Assembly: GCA_027486675.1 (NCBI GenBank) | Contig: JAIXOQ010000026.1 | Location: 1-49,909, forward strand | From: Pseudomonadota bacterium | Lineage (GTDB): Bacteria; Bdellovibrionota; UBA1018; CAIMNF01 | Reading direction: 5' to 3' | Length of the DNA stretch: 49,909 nucleotides | Shown: piece by piece, positions 15,314 through 24,155 of the stretch | How the letters are laid out: every line of letters begins with the position of its first letter | Position numbering within the stretch: the stretch's first letter is position 1 | Notes under the pieces: model-generated | The model's input: the letters and a program-made list of their open reading frames with translations, nothing else | Databases searched by the model: none | Told to the model about the DNA's origin: nothing | Translations under genes and position numbers: made by a program

Positions 15314-18073
15314 ATGGGAATCAACTTTGGAGAATTAAAGCAGAGAAACGATATTGTTGATGTAGTCGAGCCGTATGTAAAGCTCGCAAAGAATGGCAGC
15401 GAATATGTTGGCTTATGCCCATTCCACGAAGAAAAAACACCATCCTTGCAGGTCAACCCTCGCAAGCAAATATTCAAATGCTTTGGCTGCGGGAAAGGTG
15501 GCGATGTATTTGACTTTCTCATGGCGTACGGGAAAACACTTCCCGAAGCCGTTGCTATTTTGGAAGGCAATGCAGCACTTATTCCCGACTTCGAGAAAAA
15601 GAAAGCTCGGCAGAAACAATCCCGTGTGGATTGGAAGCCGTTGCAGCCCCAACACCCTGCATCCGTGTTCACTCATTACCGACACGGAGAGCCATCACGC
15701 ACATGGGCTTATCGCAATCCCGATGGCTCAATTCTTGGCTACGTGTGCCGGTTCGACCTTGCCGATGGGAAGAAAGAGGTTCTCCCCTATTCCTATTGCA
15801 CCGATGGCAACCGCTACGAATGGCGATGGCAGGGGTTGGATGTTCCCCGACCTCTATACAATCTGCACCTGCTAGCGCAATTCCCCGACAAGACAGTGAT
15901 TATCGTTGAGGGGGAGAAGTGCGCCGATGCCGTAAACGAGCAGATGGATAAAGCCATTGCCGTATGTTGGATTGGTGGCTCGAAAGGCATCAAGAATGCC
16001 GATTGGCAGCCGCTATTGGGGCGCAAGATTATCTATTGGGCGGATAACCACACACAGGACCGTTACGGAGAAAAGCACCCCAAAGCGGGAGAGCTGAAGC
16101 CATTCCACGAACAGGATGGGAATGCGGCAATGCTCGCTATTGATGCCATCCTGAAAGACCATTGCTCAACACGTAAGTGGCTCAATGTGCCGGCAGAGAT
16201 GCCGCACAAATGGGATGCTGCCGACAAAGAGTGGCAACCGGGCGAGATGAAGAAATTCATTCGAGAAAGCCTGATTGAAGTGCCACCGATACCGATGGCA
16301 GAACCCGAACCGATGCCGGAGCTGCCACCATCACCACCACCGATGGAGGAGCATGAAGGAAAATCGGAATTCCCAATTTATCATGCTGACCAATCCCCTC
16401 CCCCACCTCCGCCCAACATGGAAGAGGACGAGAACGAGCTAAGTCAACATAACCCGTACTTCAAGTTTCTAGGCTACTTCAACGATAGCGGCAGACCAAC
16501 ACACTGTTTCTATCCGTTGGGGAACAAGCTAATTGTAAAGCTCAACACTTCGCAAATGACAGTAAGTTCCCTAATGGACTTAGCCCCATTGGCATATTGG
16601 GAACATAACTTTCCCAACAAGGGAAAAGCCAAATTCGATGTTGATGCAGCGACCAATTGGCTATCGGCAACATCACAAGCGGCAGGGATATTTTCGAGCA
16701 AACGTGCCCGTGGCCGTGGTGCATGGTTCGATGATGGGCGCACCGTTCTCCATGCAGGTAGCCACCTTGTGGTGGATGGGCAGCAGTTACCCCTAGGCAA
16801 GCTAACTACCAACTACATCTACGAGGTGGGTGAGCCGTTGGGTTTTCCCGAACGCAAACCTTTGCCGGCTTCGGAAGCATCGAAGCTGCTAGAGGTGACG
16901 AAGCTCGTGAATTGGGAAAGGGAAGTGAACGCCTACCTGCTAGCCGGGTGGTGTGTGATTGCGCCCATTTGCGGAGCGTTGAAGTGGCGACCTCACATTT
17001 GGATAACCGGTGCCGCTAGCAGCGGTAAGAGTTGGGTGTTCAAGGAGATCATTCGCAGGCTGCTAGGCGATACGGCTTTTGCCGTGCAAGGCGAAACGAC
17101 TGAATCAGGGCTACGGCAGTGGCTTGGGCATGATGCCTTACCGGTTGTGTTTGATGAAGCCGAAGCGGAAGACAAGCGCAGTCAAGAGCGCATCCAAACC
17201 GTTCTAAACCTGATGCGGGCTGCATCCTCTGACGATGGCGGCAAGATGGCCAAAGGCTCTGCTGCCGGCAATGCCGTGACATACAGCATACGTAGCTGTT
17301 TTGCGTTCGCATCCATTGGGGTGAGCCTAAGCCAACAGAGTGACCGTTCACGGGTGACCATTCTCGGGGTGAAGAAGCTCAAAGACGACGACCCCGTGCG
17401 CATCGAGCGATGGGACAAGCTGCAGAAGCTTCATAACGACCTAATCACGGACGATTATGTGGAAAGGATGCAGGCTCGAACCCTGACTATGGTTCCTATC
17501 ATCATCAAGAATGCAGCCACGTTTGCCAATGCAGCGAAGAACGTAATCGGTGCGCAAAGAGCAGGTGACCAATTAGGGGCAATCCTCGCAGGTGCATACT
17601 CGCTATTCAGCAGCAAGTTGATAACCTATGAAGAAGCAGTGATGTGGGTGAAAGATAAGGATTGGAACGAAGAGAAAGGGCTAGAAAGCACCCGTGACGA
17701 GTACGTGCTGTTTAGTTACCTGATGGAGCAGATTACCCGTGTGGAAGCCAACGGAACGGGCTACGAGCGCACCATTGGCGAACTGATACTCGCTGCTTCC
17801 CTCGATAAGCAGGACGAGTACATAGGAAACGAAACAGCCCAAAACAGACTGAGGCGTTTGGGCTTCAAAATAGACAGTACCGGATTTATGTACATTAGCA
17901 ATCGTTCTGCGAGCATTAGTAAGATGCTCAACGGTACTCCGTGGGAAAAGAACCACAGCCGGACGCTGATGCGCATAGAGGGTTCTGTTTCGATTGAAAG
18001 CACTACATTTGCAGCAGGGATAAAGGGAAGAGCCGTAGCGTTACCGATACGACTACTTACCGGCAAGCCATAA
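15314..18073 (+). CDS. Primase-helicase (CHC2 zinc finger, Toprim-like, P-loop ATPase)
   Basis: This 919-aa replication protein has a DnaG-type CHC2 zinc finger at the N-terminus (Cys35, His38, Cys56, Cys59 in [10 protein letters not shown] and [13 protein letters not shown]), a Toprim-like region near 190-240 ([15 protein letters not shown], then IIYWADNH), a Pro/Glu-rich linker near 330-380, and a C-terminal P-loop ATPase with Walker [12 protein letters not shown] (about 564-574) and Walker [12 protein letters not shown] (about 607-617). It probably primes and unwinds the phage genome. It is the largest early gene and ends just before a terminator. No DNA polymerase is found in the window. 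Confidence 0.88.
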   Translation: MGINFGELKQRNDIVDVVEPYVKLAKNGSEYVGLCPFHEEKTPSLQVNPRKQIFKCFGCGKGGDVFDFLMAYGKTLPEAVAILEGNAALIPDFEKKKARQKQSRVDWKPLQPQHPASVFTHYRHGEPSRTWAYRNPDGSILGYVCRFDLADGKKEVLPYSYCTDGNRYEWRWQGLDVPRPLYNLHLLAQFPDKTVIIVEGEKCADAVNEQMDKAIAVCWIGGSKGIKNADWQPLLGRKIIYWADNHTQDRYGEKHPKAGELKPFHEQDGNAAMLAIDAILKDHCSTRKWLNVPAEMPHKWDAADKEWQPGEMKKFIRESLIEVPPIPMAEPEPMPELPPSPPPMEEHEGKSEFPIYHADQSPPPPPPNMEEDENELSQHNPYFKFLGYFNDSGRPTHCFYPLGNKLIVKLNTSQMTVSSLMDLAPLAYWEHNFPNKGKAKFDVDAATNWLSATSQAAGIFSSKRARGRGAWFDDGRTVLHAGSHLVVDGQQLPLGKLTTNYIYEVGEPLGFPERKPLPASEASKLLEVTKLVNWEREVNAYLLAGWCVIAPICGALKWRPHIWITGAASSGKSWVFKEIIRRLLGDTAFAVQGETTESGLRQWLGHDALPVVFDEAEAEDKRSQERIQTVLNLMRAASSDDGGKMAKGSAAGNAVTYSIRSCFAFASIGVSLSQQSDRSRVTILGVKKLKDDDPVRIERWDKLQKLHNDLITDDYVERMQARTLTMVPIIIKNAATFANAAKNVIGAQRAGDQLGAILAGAYSLFSSKLITYEEAVMWVKDKDWNEEKGLESTRDEYVLFSYLMEQITRVEANGTGYERTIGELILAASLDKQDEYIGNETAQNRLRRLGFKIDSTGFMYISNRSASISKMLNGTPWEKNHSRTLMRIEGSVSIESTTFAAGIKGRAVALPIRLLTGKP

Positions 18074-18099
18074 CTTTTTTCTCATGCTGATTGATTGAA

Positions 18100-18134
18100 G
18101 CCCGACCTATTTCTATGGGTTGGGCATTTTTTTT
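18100..18134 (+). terminator. Terminator after the primase-helicase gene
   Basis: GCCCGACC (18100-18107) pairs with GGTTGGGC (18118-18125), with one G-U pair, and is followed by T8 (18127-18134). It ends the 11.4-18.1 kb transcript just before the next promoter. Confidence 0.85.
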
Positions 18135-18135
18135 G

Positions 18136-18180
18136 AAAAATATTTTGCAGTTTAAAATATTTGCGTAATTTTACACCGTA
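18136..18180 (+). promoter_or_regulatory. Early promoter with GTAA-N2-TTAC dyad
   Basis: TTTG at 18144-18147 and TAATTTTA at 18166-18173 are separated by 18 bp. The dyad GTAATTTTAC is at 18165-18174. The shared core ATTTGCGTAATTTTACACCG is identical to that of the promoter at 24446-24465. It follows a terminator directly, as expected for a fresh transcription start. Confidence 0.65.
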
Positions 18181-18226
18181 TTTGAAACGAAACAACGAGC
18201 AGCCTCTCGTAAAACGGCAAAACAAC

Positions 18227-18760
18227 ATGAAACAGTACTTTGTAAAAGCAACAGCATCTTGGAAAGACAGCAGCAGACGCAGTGGTGGTTATTTCACCTA
18301 TTCTGACGTGGTAAAAGAAAACGCCTTAATCGTTATCGAAGGCAACACAGCCATCATCTACAGCACACCCATTGCCGCAGGTTACGTTGTTTCTGACGTA
18401 AAAAAATTGACCGGCAAGTACTTCTCCTTCTCAGGTAAAGAAGTGAAAGAAGCCACATTCAACAAACATTTTAAGGCACGCCAAGAACAAGCTATGCGCT
18501 TGAAGGTAGAATGTGAAGCGAAACAAAAGCAAGCAGCACAGGAGCAAAAAGCAGCAATTGATAAAAAGTATGCAGCCATCAAAGCTGTAGCTGACAGCAT
18601 AGTGATTGATGAACAGTGGCTCAAAGAAAAGGCCGATGCAATGACACTGAGAAGTGCTGAGAAGTCGAGAGCATTTACAGCAGCCTTTAAAGGCTTGTTG
18701 GCTAGAAACGGCAAGGAGCAGCGCATTGATTATTTCTTCGAGGTAATGAGAATTTTATAA
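18227..18760 (+). CDS. Hypothetical early protein with charged coiled coil
   Basis: This 177-aa protein starts MKQYFVKATASWKDSSRRSGG. Residues about 85-115 are Lys/Gln/Ala-rich (RLKVECEAKQKQAAQEQKAA) and probably helical coiled coil. The upstream frame extension lies inside the promoter leader, so ATG at 18227 is preferred. It is the first gene of the 18.2-24.4 kb transcript. No function is recognised. Confidence 0.65.
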   Translation: MKQYFVKATASWKDSSRRSGGYFTYSDVVKENALIVIEGNTAIIYSTPIAAGYVVSDVKKLTGKYFSFSGKEVKEATFNKHFKARQEQAMRLKVECEAKQKQAAQEQKAAIDKKYAAIKAVADSIVIDEQWLKEKADAMTLRSAEKSRAFTAAFKGLLARNGKEQRIDYFFEVMRIL

Positions 18761-18772
18761 ATTATTCACCAC

Positions 18773-18791
18773 GGGCGGTGCAATGCCGCCC
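18773..18791 (+). promoter_or_regulatory. Intercistronic hairpin upstream of the 18806 gene
   Basis: GGGCGG pairs with CCGCCC around loop TGCAATG. No T-run follows, so it is not a canonical terminator. A related but defective copy (ATTCACC then GGGGCGGCAATGCC) precedes the gene at 24768. It is probably a processing or translation-control element. Confidence 0.5.
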
Positions 18792-18805
18792 ATAAATTCT
18801 AATAT

Positions 18806-19141
18806 ATGAACCTACCATCCACACCCACCCCTTGGAAAATGGTCAAAAGTTTTGTCCATGATGATTTGTTTGCAATTGACTGCGAAGACACAACGCTACC
18901 ATACGTTGCCGATTATTTGGAAGAGAAAGATGCAGAACGCATCATCGAGTGTGTTCACGCTTTTGAAGGCGTAGAAGACCCTGCCGAATTCATGGCAACA
19001 CTCAAGAAATATCAGTTCGACCAAGTGCCATCATTGGTAGCACGGTTGGAGAAATTGGAAGCGGCACTCAAGCACATTGTAGCCGATAGCAACGAGCATC
19101 CGTATATTCAGAAACTTGCTGAGGAAGCACTTAAATCGTAA
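18806..19141 (+). CDS. TPxPW-family phage protein 3
   Basis: This 111-aa protein starts MNLPSTPTPWKMVKSF and has AERIIECVHAFEGVE, the same two-part signature as the proteins at 13122 and 13486, followed by a helical C-terminal region (VARLEKLEAALKHIV). Function unknown. The presence of three paralogues under two related promoters suggests a shared early role. Confidence 0.7.
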   Translation: MNLPSTPTPWKMVKSFVHDDLFAIDCEDTTLPYVADYLEEKDAERIIECVHAFEGVEDPAEFMATLKKYQFDQVPSLVARLEKLEAALKHIVADSNEHPYIQKLAEEALKS

Positions 19142-19144
19142 GCA

Positions 19145-19360
19145 ATGCCACGAGTAGCCAAATACGTGCAGATAACAGCAACATCCAAAGTGTACTCCTG
19201 CGAATTGAAAGTAAAGGAACGTCAAGCGCCAACAGTGCTGCGTAGGATACGCAGGTGTTTTCTAAAGGCAAACATCAACGTAACTACGGCTTGGAATGGG
19301 CGCAGAATAATAGACACGCAAGGCAACAGCAAGCTGAGCGTAACAATCGAACGGTTATAA
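19145..19360 (+). CDS. Hypothetical small basic protein
   Basis: This 71-aa protein is rich in Arg and Lys (VLRRIRRCFLKANINV) and strand-like. It could bind nucleic acid, but nothing diagnostic is seen. It follows the previous gene after 3 bp. Confidence 0.5.
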   Translation: MPRVAKYVQITATSKVYSCELKVKERQAPTVLRRIRRCFLKANINVTTAWNGRRIIDTQGNSKLSVTIERL

Positions 19361-19370
19361 CTACCAAAGT

Positions 19371-19601
19371 ATGATAGACAAAATAGTAATCACCCTAGCA
19401 GAAACAGGATTTGTAAATGTGAATATTGGCGATGTTCATTTTATGCACACCGACAATACAAGTGACGTGTTGAGAAATGTAGCAGCAGCCATACCTAAGT
19501 TGGCTTACTTCCCAAAAAGTCCACATGACCTTTCCAAGCCAATTACCTACGAAGAATTTAAAAAAAGCCAACAAAAAAAGAATGGCGAAAAAAAAGTATA
19601 G
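19371..19601 (+). CDS. Hypothetical small protein
   Basis: This 76-aa protein has an N-terminal part with alternating hydrophobic residues (IDKIVITLAETGFVNVNIGD) and a Lys-rich C-terminus. It overlaps the next frame by 20 bp. No function recognised. Confidence 0.5.
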   Translation: MIDKIVITLAETGFVNVNIGDVHFMHTDNTSDVLRNVAAAIPKLAYFPKSPHDLSKPITYEEFKKSQQKKNGEKKV

Positions 19602-19806
19602 CAAAGACAACATCTTGCAGTGGAGTGAAGCCGACTTTAATGAAGTCAAAATAGCTATGTGCAAGGTTCGATTTGAAAACAGCATACCTCTAACGCCAAG
19701 CCTGATGAAAACTTGGTGTTCCTTAGACGACAACGAAAAATATCCATTTCTAAAAACAACAGACTATGAACAAGCAACAGTACGCCAAAGCAGCCAAGCT
19801 AGATAA
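19582..19806 (+). CDS. Hypothetical small basic protein
   Basis: Read from ATG at 19582 this 74-aa protein begins MAKKKYSKDNILQWSEADF. An upstream ATG at 19525 lies well inside the preceding gene and is less likely. It overlaps both neighbours, as other small early genes here do. Unknown function. Confidence 0.45.
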   Translation: MAKKKYSKDNILQWSEADFNEVKIAMCKVRFENSIPLTPSLMKTWCSLDDNEKYPFLKTTDYEQATVRQSSQAR

Positions 19807-20023
19807 AGCCATCGAAGCTAAGAAAGCAGAGCTTCGCTTATTTCAGAACGGCAAAATAACAGCATTGTCCGTTCGATTATTCAACGAAGAAAAGACCATA
19901 TACGAGGATAGGCAGTACACAACCAATCTACCATGTGCGAAGCTTAAAGGTGCAATGCTGGAGCAGCTAACAACGCAACTGCAATCACTCGAATATCAGT
20001 ACGAGCAACTATTTACTGAGTAG
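19766..20023 (+). CDS. Hypothetical small helical protein
   Basis: This 85-aa protein is predicted largely helical with heptad-like spacing (AKLDKAIEAKKAELRLF; QLTTQLQSLEYQYEQLF). It overlaps the preceding frame by 41 bp. Its stop is directly followed by the structured RNA element at 20024. Confidence 0.5.
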   Translation: MNKQQYAKAAKLDKAIEAKKAELRLFQNGKITALSVRLFNEEKTIYEDRQYTTNLPCAKLKGAMLEQLTTQLQSLEYQYEQLFTE

Positions 20024-20127
20024 CTACCGATAGCGGGAATATTTGTGGAGAGCTTCTGAAACCCCGCTCAATAAAACAGTTTGAAAACGCTCCCCGATAG
20101 CACCAATTGCGGTGCATACGTCGGTAG
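20024..20127 (+). ncRNA. Structured RNA element, predicted three-way junction
   Basis: In the 143-bp gap before the 20167 gene, CTACCGA (20024-20030) pairs with TCGGTAG (20121-20127), enclosing AGCGGG/CCCGCT (20032-20037 with 20063-20068) and GCACC/GGTGC (20100-20104 with 20111-20115). Together these form a closed multi-stem RNA. It includes ACCGATAGCGGGAA, close to the short element found twice near 23.8-24.1 kb. It could be a leader regulating the downstream genes, a processed ncRNA or a decoy; no known riboswitch class is recognised. Confidence 0.45.
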
Positions 20128-20166
20128 GGCGGACGTTCAATATTTTATCATCTAAAAAACAACAAC

Positions 20167-20484
20167 ATGGCACTAAAACCAAAATTCAGCACTACCGTTG
20201 GTAGCCTCATTCCAAAATTAGTAGAGGATGACTCAACTGTTACAATTCCAATGGCTCACTTTATTGAGCTAATCAAGGCTCACGAGGCAATAGGTAAGCG
20301 CAAACCGTTAGTCATCAAAGATGGCATTGCATTCGTTGAGGAAGACATGAACGAAGTTCATCAGCAGTGCCTTCAATCAGCACTAGACCGTAACAAAAAC
20401 CTATCAGCAGAGCTAGACAGGCTATTACAGGAAAACTTTGCACTACGAGATAGAACGCTTTGGCAGCGCATTATCAACAAATAA
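20167..20484 (+). CDS. Hypothetical protein with C-terminal coiled coil
   Basis: This 105-aa protein has an N-terminal region of mixed structure (TVTIPMAHFIELIKAHEAIG) and a C-terminal helix with leucine heptads (NKNLSAELDRLLQENFALRD). It is downstream of the structured RNA element. Function unknown. Confidence 0.6.
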   Translation: MALKPKFSTTVGSLIPKLVEDDSTVTIPMAHFIELIKAHEAIGKRKPLVIKDGIAFVEEDMNEVHQQCLQSALDRNKNLSAELDRLLQENFALRDRTLWQRIINK

Positions 20485-20508
20485 TTTTTCACCATAAATC
20501 ACAACAAC

Positions 20509-21648
20509 ATGGCAACAGCTAAGAAACCACCTATCGTTACAGAACAGACTACGGAGCTGAGCACTCCCACAGTTGAGCAAGTTACCTCACTCGCCATTCA
20601 ATCGTATGGCATCACAGACAAAACGATTGCCGAACTGAAACAAGACTACGGCAAACTCACTATTGCAGGCGTAGAAGACAAGGAAACCTACGCCACAGCC
20701 AATTCCGCTATTGGCCGTATCCGCTCCATGCGCACAGGCATCGAAGCCAAGCGCAAGGAAATCAAAGAACCTTTCCTACGTGCAGGGCAAGCGATTGATG
20801 CCGAAGCCAAACGCCTGACTGCGGAAATTCAACCGATTGAAGAACACCTGAAGTCGCAGGTGCTCGCTATTGACCAAGAAGCGGAGCGCAGGCGCAAGGC
20901 AGAGGAAATCCGCAGGGTAAAACTACTCACCGATGCAGGGTTCACCCTGCTAGGGCAAAACTACGTTGCCGGCAATGTGGTGGTGCATTGGGATGATGTG
21001 ACCCAATACACAGAGGCGCAATTGCAGGAAACCATTGCCGCAGGTGTGGCAGCATTGGAAGCCATCAATCAGGAACAGGAACGCCAACGGTTGGCAGCAG
21101 AGGAAGCCCAACGCAAGCAAAAGGAGCTCGCAGACTTGGAAGCGCAGCTCGAAGCTAAGCGCAGGGAGTTGGCAGCGATGCAGCAGCCGACACCCGAACA
21201 GGTGGTTTTGAAATCGAGAGCAATCGGTATGACCGAAGCGGTACCGGATTGGATGGATAGCGGTGGCAATGGCAGCCACCTACCTACGCCACCTGCTACA
21301 GCCTACGGAGACCCTCGCAATTGGGATAGCAACAACGTGTACCCCGAACCTGCCAACAACCTGCCACGGTATCAGGCACCACCACCACCACCTGCTCAAC
21401 CACTACCTGCCGAGCATTTCCCTGCCTACCGTCATCATCACGGTTTTGCAGCACAGAACGAAGCAGCAGCAGGTGTAGCAGCAGCACAGACCGTTGTGGC
21501 CAACGTCGGAGCAGCAACCACCAAATCGGCTTACTTCATGGACGGTTGGGAAGCGTGCAAGAACCGTATCATTAAAGTGTTCATCGAAGATGCTACCCCA
21601 CGTAAGCGTGCTGAGTGGGTGGAGATATTCAAAAACTTGAAACCATAA
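20509..21648 (+). CDS. DUF1351-like coiled-coil phage protein
   Basis: This 379-aa protein has a long helical N-terminal half with the pattern IRSMRTGIEAKRKEIKEPFL (about 65-84) and AEIQPIEEHLKSQVLAI (about 105-121). This spacing of charged helices is typical of phage proteins of the DUF1351 type, often found beside SSB or recombination genes. A Gln/Glu-rich coiled coil follows (about 185-225), then a Pro-rich linker (PPPPPAQPLP) and a compact C-terminus (FMDGWEACKNRIIKVF). A role in early DNA metabolism is inferred only from position. Confidence 0.6.
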   Translation: MATAKKPPIVTEQTTELSTPTVEQVTSLAIQSYGITDKTIAELKQDYGKLTIAGVEDKETYATANSAIGRIRSMRTGIEAKRKEIKEPFLRAGQAIDAEAKRLTAEIQPIEEHLKSQVLAIDQEAERRRKAEEIRRVKLLTDAGFTLLGQNYVAGNVVVHWDDVTQYTEAQLQETIAAGVAALEAINQEQERQRLAAEEAQRKQKELADLEAQLEAKRRELAAMQQPTPEQVVLKSRAIGMTEAVPDWMDSGGNGSHLPTPPATAYGDPRNWDSNNVYPEPANNLPRYQAPPPPPAQPLPAEHFPAYRHHHGFAAQNEAAAGVAAAQTVVANVGAATTKSAYFMDGWEACKNRIIKVFIEDATPRKRAEWVEIFKNLKP

Positions 21649-21660
21649 CCACAAACCCCG

Positions 21661-21680
21661 TGCCGGCGGGTAATCCGGCA
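21661..21680 (+). promoter_or_regulatory. Intercistronic hairpin upstream of the 21691 gene
   Basis: TGCCGG pairs with CCGGCA around loop CGGGTAAT, ending 10 bp before the ATG. There is no T-run. It is one of several stem-loops placed just before early start codons and could control translation or RNA processing. Confidence 0.5.
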
Positions 21681-21690
21681 TCTTTCAATC

Positions 21691-22257
21691 ATGAGCTTAG
21701 GACTATTTAAATCGAAACTGCACCTTGCCGTTTCCAATGACGACCTCAGACCCGCACTGCAACACATCGCATTCATAAAAGGCTATGTGTACGTGACGGA
21801 TGCTCTCATAGCCATACGGCAATCACTCGCATGGATGGACTTCTCACCCGAAGAAATAGCCATCATGAACGGCAAATTCCTGACTGCCGAAGCCTACGAA
21901 TTAGCATTGAAGGCAAGTGCTATCGAAGTAACCGAAGATGGGTTGGACGTTCGTTTGGCAACAAAAAAGCGCCAACGGATATTCATCAGTTGGGCAGAAC
22001 TTTCCGAACGCTACCCCGATGTGGAGAGCGTCTTACGCAAGTCAGTTGATAAAAGCAACGTACCTACAGAGCCACGCTATACCACTCAGGTAGGGCTACA
22101 CCCTAAAACTTTATCTAGGCTACTGAACTCAATGGACTTCGAAGAAACGGCAGTATTCGACATCAGAAAGCCGAACGATGCTGTTGTAGTGACTGCTACA
22201 GCCATTGAAACGGAAAACCAACTGGCAATCATCATGCCGACATTACTCAATCCATAA
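21691..22257 (+). CDS. Putative beta-clamp-like (DnaN-fold) protein
   Basis: This 188-aa protein contains DLRPALQHIAFIKGYVYVTDALIAI, which resembles the start of sliding-clamp domains (RPaLq.V.f.dG.lvaTDg..L). The remainder includes VTEDGLDVRLATKK and a C-terminal ETAVFDIRKPNDAVVVTATA, compatible with clamp-like beta strands. It would be about one or two clamp domains, so it may assemble as a higher oligomer or only mimic the fold. It sits amid replication genes and precedes the ParB-like gene by 10 bp. Confidence 0.5.
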   Translation: MSLGLFKSKLHLAVSNDDLRPALQHIAFIKGYVYVTDALIAIRQSLAWMDFSPEEIAIMNGKFLTAEAYELALKASAIEVTEDGLDVRLATKKRQRIFISWAELSERYPDVESVLRKSVDKSNVPTEPRYTTQVGLHPKTLSRLLNSMDFEETAVFDIRKPNDAVVVTATAIETENQLAIIMPTLLNP

Positions 22258-22267
22258 TCAATCAACC

Positions 22268-23764
22268 ATGGCAAAATCAAAACCACAAACACTGCCCCCA
22301 ACCCAAAATGCAGCACTTCGCTCGCTATCCGTGCTTGAAGTTTCTCCATCGGCAAATAACCCACGCAAACAATTCAACGATGCCGACCTTGCCGACCTAG
22401 CCGCATCGGTGGCGAAGGTGGGCATCATGCAGCCCATTCTCGTGCGACCCGATGCCGACGGCTACGAGATTGTATGCGGTGAACGACGCTACCGTGCAGC
22501 CGTTCTAGCAGGGCTTACAGAAGTGCCCTGCATCGTGCGCACACTCACCGATGACGAAGCCTTTCACATCGCCATCACGGAGAACCTACAGCGGAAAGAC
22601 ATCAACCCAATGGAAGAGAGCGATGCATTCTTTCAGCTCACCAAGCGAGGCAAGACCTCAGCAGCCAAGATAGCCGACATGCTAGGCGTTGGCGAAAAGT
22701 ATGTTTACGACCGTTTGGCCTTGCAGCGATGCATACCCGTAGTACAGGAACAGATACGAAGTGGAAGCCTGCCAATCACACACGGTAAGCAGTTTGCACG
22801 CCTTACGTTTGACGACCAACAGCAACTATACGACCAATGCGCATCTAAGGCAGGTGGCATCACACTAACGGACATCAAGCGGAATATCGAAAACACGTTT
22901 GAGCGCAACTTGGAAGAAGCTCCGTTCAACATCAAGAACCCTAGCCTCTACGAGCAAGCAGGTGCATGTACGAACTGCCCAAAACGTTCGGGATGCAACG
23001 CACTTCTGTTTGACGATGTGCAGAGCAAGGATGTTTGTTTTGATGCGGATTGCTATGCCAAGAAGGTGGAGCTGCATATTGCGAGCATAAAAGCACAGCT
23101 ACTTGCGGAAGGTAAAATAGTTCACGAGGTAACCGCAGCGCACCATAGCGATACCTACATGGGTACAAAAATGTTTGTTGTAGCTGAAAACGGCGATACT
23201 CCTGATGCATATGGCATCGTTATGGATACCTACTCGTGGAGCAGTTGGAAGATTGGCGAAGTTCTTCCCATCAATATGCGGAGTATTGCAACCCCTGCTA
23301 TCAGTAGTACAGAGGGTAGCTCAACACAAGACAGACCGCCACGTATTGACCATGATGAGGCGTTTACTCACATTGCAGCCAAAGCGGTGCTAGATAAATT
23401 CAAAGATGATCCGTTTAAGATATCGTCAAGGGAGCTAGTAAAGCAGTTAATTGTCGGTACTATGTACAACAAGCTAACTTACGAGATGCTTAAACTGGTA
23501 TTCGAGCATTTGGGATGGGAAATAGTAGGAATGGGCAACAATATCGACGCCATAGACTACAAGGCCACCATCTCCATTGCCTACGACAATATGCAGGTAG
23601 GGCAGAGTTATCTACTAGACCTCACAGCGGTGCTTGACTTGCTCGAAACATACGATTGGGTAGAGGAAGAAGCAGACCGTAAATTTGAAGCCACCAAGCA
23701 TTTGGGTATAGACTTAGAGGCACTCCGAACCGAATACCAAACCAAACACAATCACAAATTCTAA
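22268..23764 (+). CDS. ParB/RepB/Spo0J-family protein
   Basis: This 498-aa protein has an N-terminal ParB-like domain: VSPSANNPRKQFNDADLADL, GIMQPILVRP, then GERRYRAAVLAGL, ENLQRKDINPMEESDAF and an HTH region KIADMLGVGEKYVYDRLAL. A cysteine cluster, CTNCPKRSGC and CFDADCYAKK, follows near 235-275 and probably binds zinc. The long C-terminus (about 300-498) is unrecognised. ParB-like proteins can be partition proteins, CTP switches or nucleases; no ParA is found nearby, so partition by a ParA partner is not supported. ATG at 22268 is preferred over upstream in-frame starts inside the clamp-like gene. Confidence 0.85.
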   Translation: MAKSKPQTLPPTQNAALRSLSVLEVSPSANNPRKQFNDADLADLAASVAKVGIMQPILVRPDADGYEIVCGERRYRAAVLAGLTEVPCIVRTLTDDEAFHIAITENLQRKDINPMEESDAFFQLTKRGKTSAAKIADMLGVGEKYVYDRLALQRCIPVVQEQIRSGSLPITHGKQFARLTFDDQQQLYDQCASKAGGITLTDIKRNIENTFERNLEEAPFNIKNPSLYEQAGACTNCPKRSGCNALLFDDVQSKDVCFDADCYAKKVELHIASIKAQLLAEGKIVHEVTAAHHSDTYMGTKMFVVAENGDTPDAYGIVMDTYSWSSWKIGEVLPINMRSIATPAISSTEGSSTQDRPPRIDHDEAFTHIAAKAVLDKFKDDPFKISSRELVKQLIVGTMYNKLTYEMLKLVFEHLGWEIVGMGNNIDAIDYKATISIAYDNMQVGQSYLLDLTAVLDLLETYDWVEEEADRKFEATKHLGIDLEALRTEYQTKHNHKF

Positions 23765-23768
23765 ACAT

Positions 23769-23789
23769 CGGGCACCGTAACGATAGCGG
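23769..23789 (+). repeat. Short intercistronic element, copy 1 (ACCGTAACGATAGCGG)
   Basis: The core ACCGTAACGATAGCGG lies 6 bp before the ATG at 23796. A second copy at 24129-24149 matches at 20 of 21 positions and lies 6 bp before the ATG at 24156. The element is small and GC-rich, with a possible CCG/CGG stem. Being placed at the same distance from two start codons suggests a translational signal. Confidence 0.65.
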
Positions 23790-23795
23790 TTTCAA

Positions 23796-24119
23796 ATGGT
23801 AAAATCACGGAGCTATACGCTCAAAACAGATAACGGCAGATGGTTAGGTCAAGTAGTGCTTACATCGGATGGCATGTTCGCTTCTGTAACAGACTATGGC
23901 AATCTTTCATTTGCATGGAGAAGCTATGGAGAGGGCGACTTTCGACAGTTCCTTGCTAGCATTAGCACTGATTATTTTGGCGGAAAAATGTACCAAGGCT
24001 TGGCGTACATTACTTTCGGAAAGAAAATCGAAAAAGCTTGCGACCGATTTGCAGAGGAAATTCTGCCGGCACTACAGAAGGCATTGAAACAAGAGCTTGA
24101 ACAAAACATAGAATTCTAA
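23796..24119 (+). CDS. Hypothetical early protein
   Basis: This 107-aa protein starts MVKSRSYTLKTDNGRWLGQV and has an aromatic-rich middle (FAWRSYGEGDFRQFLASI) and a helical acidic C-terminus. I recognise no motif, though the strand/loop pattern is typical of small phage early proteins. It follows the conserved 21-bp element. Confidence 0.55.
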   Translation: MVKSRSYTLKTDNGRWLGQVVLTSDGMFASVTDYGNLSFAWRSYGEGDFRQFLASISTDYFGGKMYQGLAYITFGKKIEKACDRFAEEILPALQKALKQELEQNIEF

Positions 24120-24128
24120 ACCAACAAA

Positions 24129-24149
24129 CGGGTACCGTAACGATAGCGG
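24129..24149 (+). repeat. Short intercistronic element, copy 2
   Basis: This is the second copy of the element at 23769-23789, differing by one base. It lies 6 bp before the ATG of the 24156 gene. Confidence 0.65.
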
Positions 24150-24155
24150 GAAATT

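Noticed and set aside
20024-20127. Hammerhead or other known ribozyme/riboswitch
   Set aside because: The conserved core sequences (such as CUGAnGA and GAAA in hammerheads) are not present in the expected places.
22268-23764. Partition system ParAB
   Set aside because: The ParB-like protein has no ParA partner anywhere in the window; its family also includes non-partition phage proteins.
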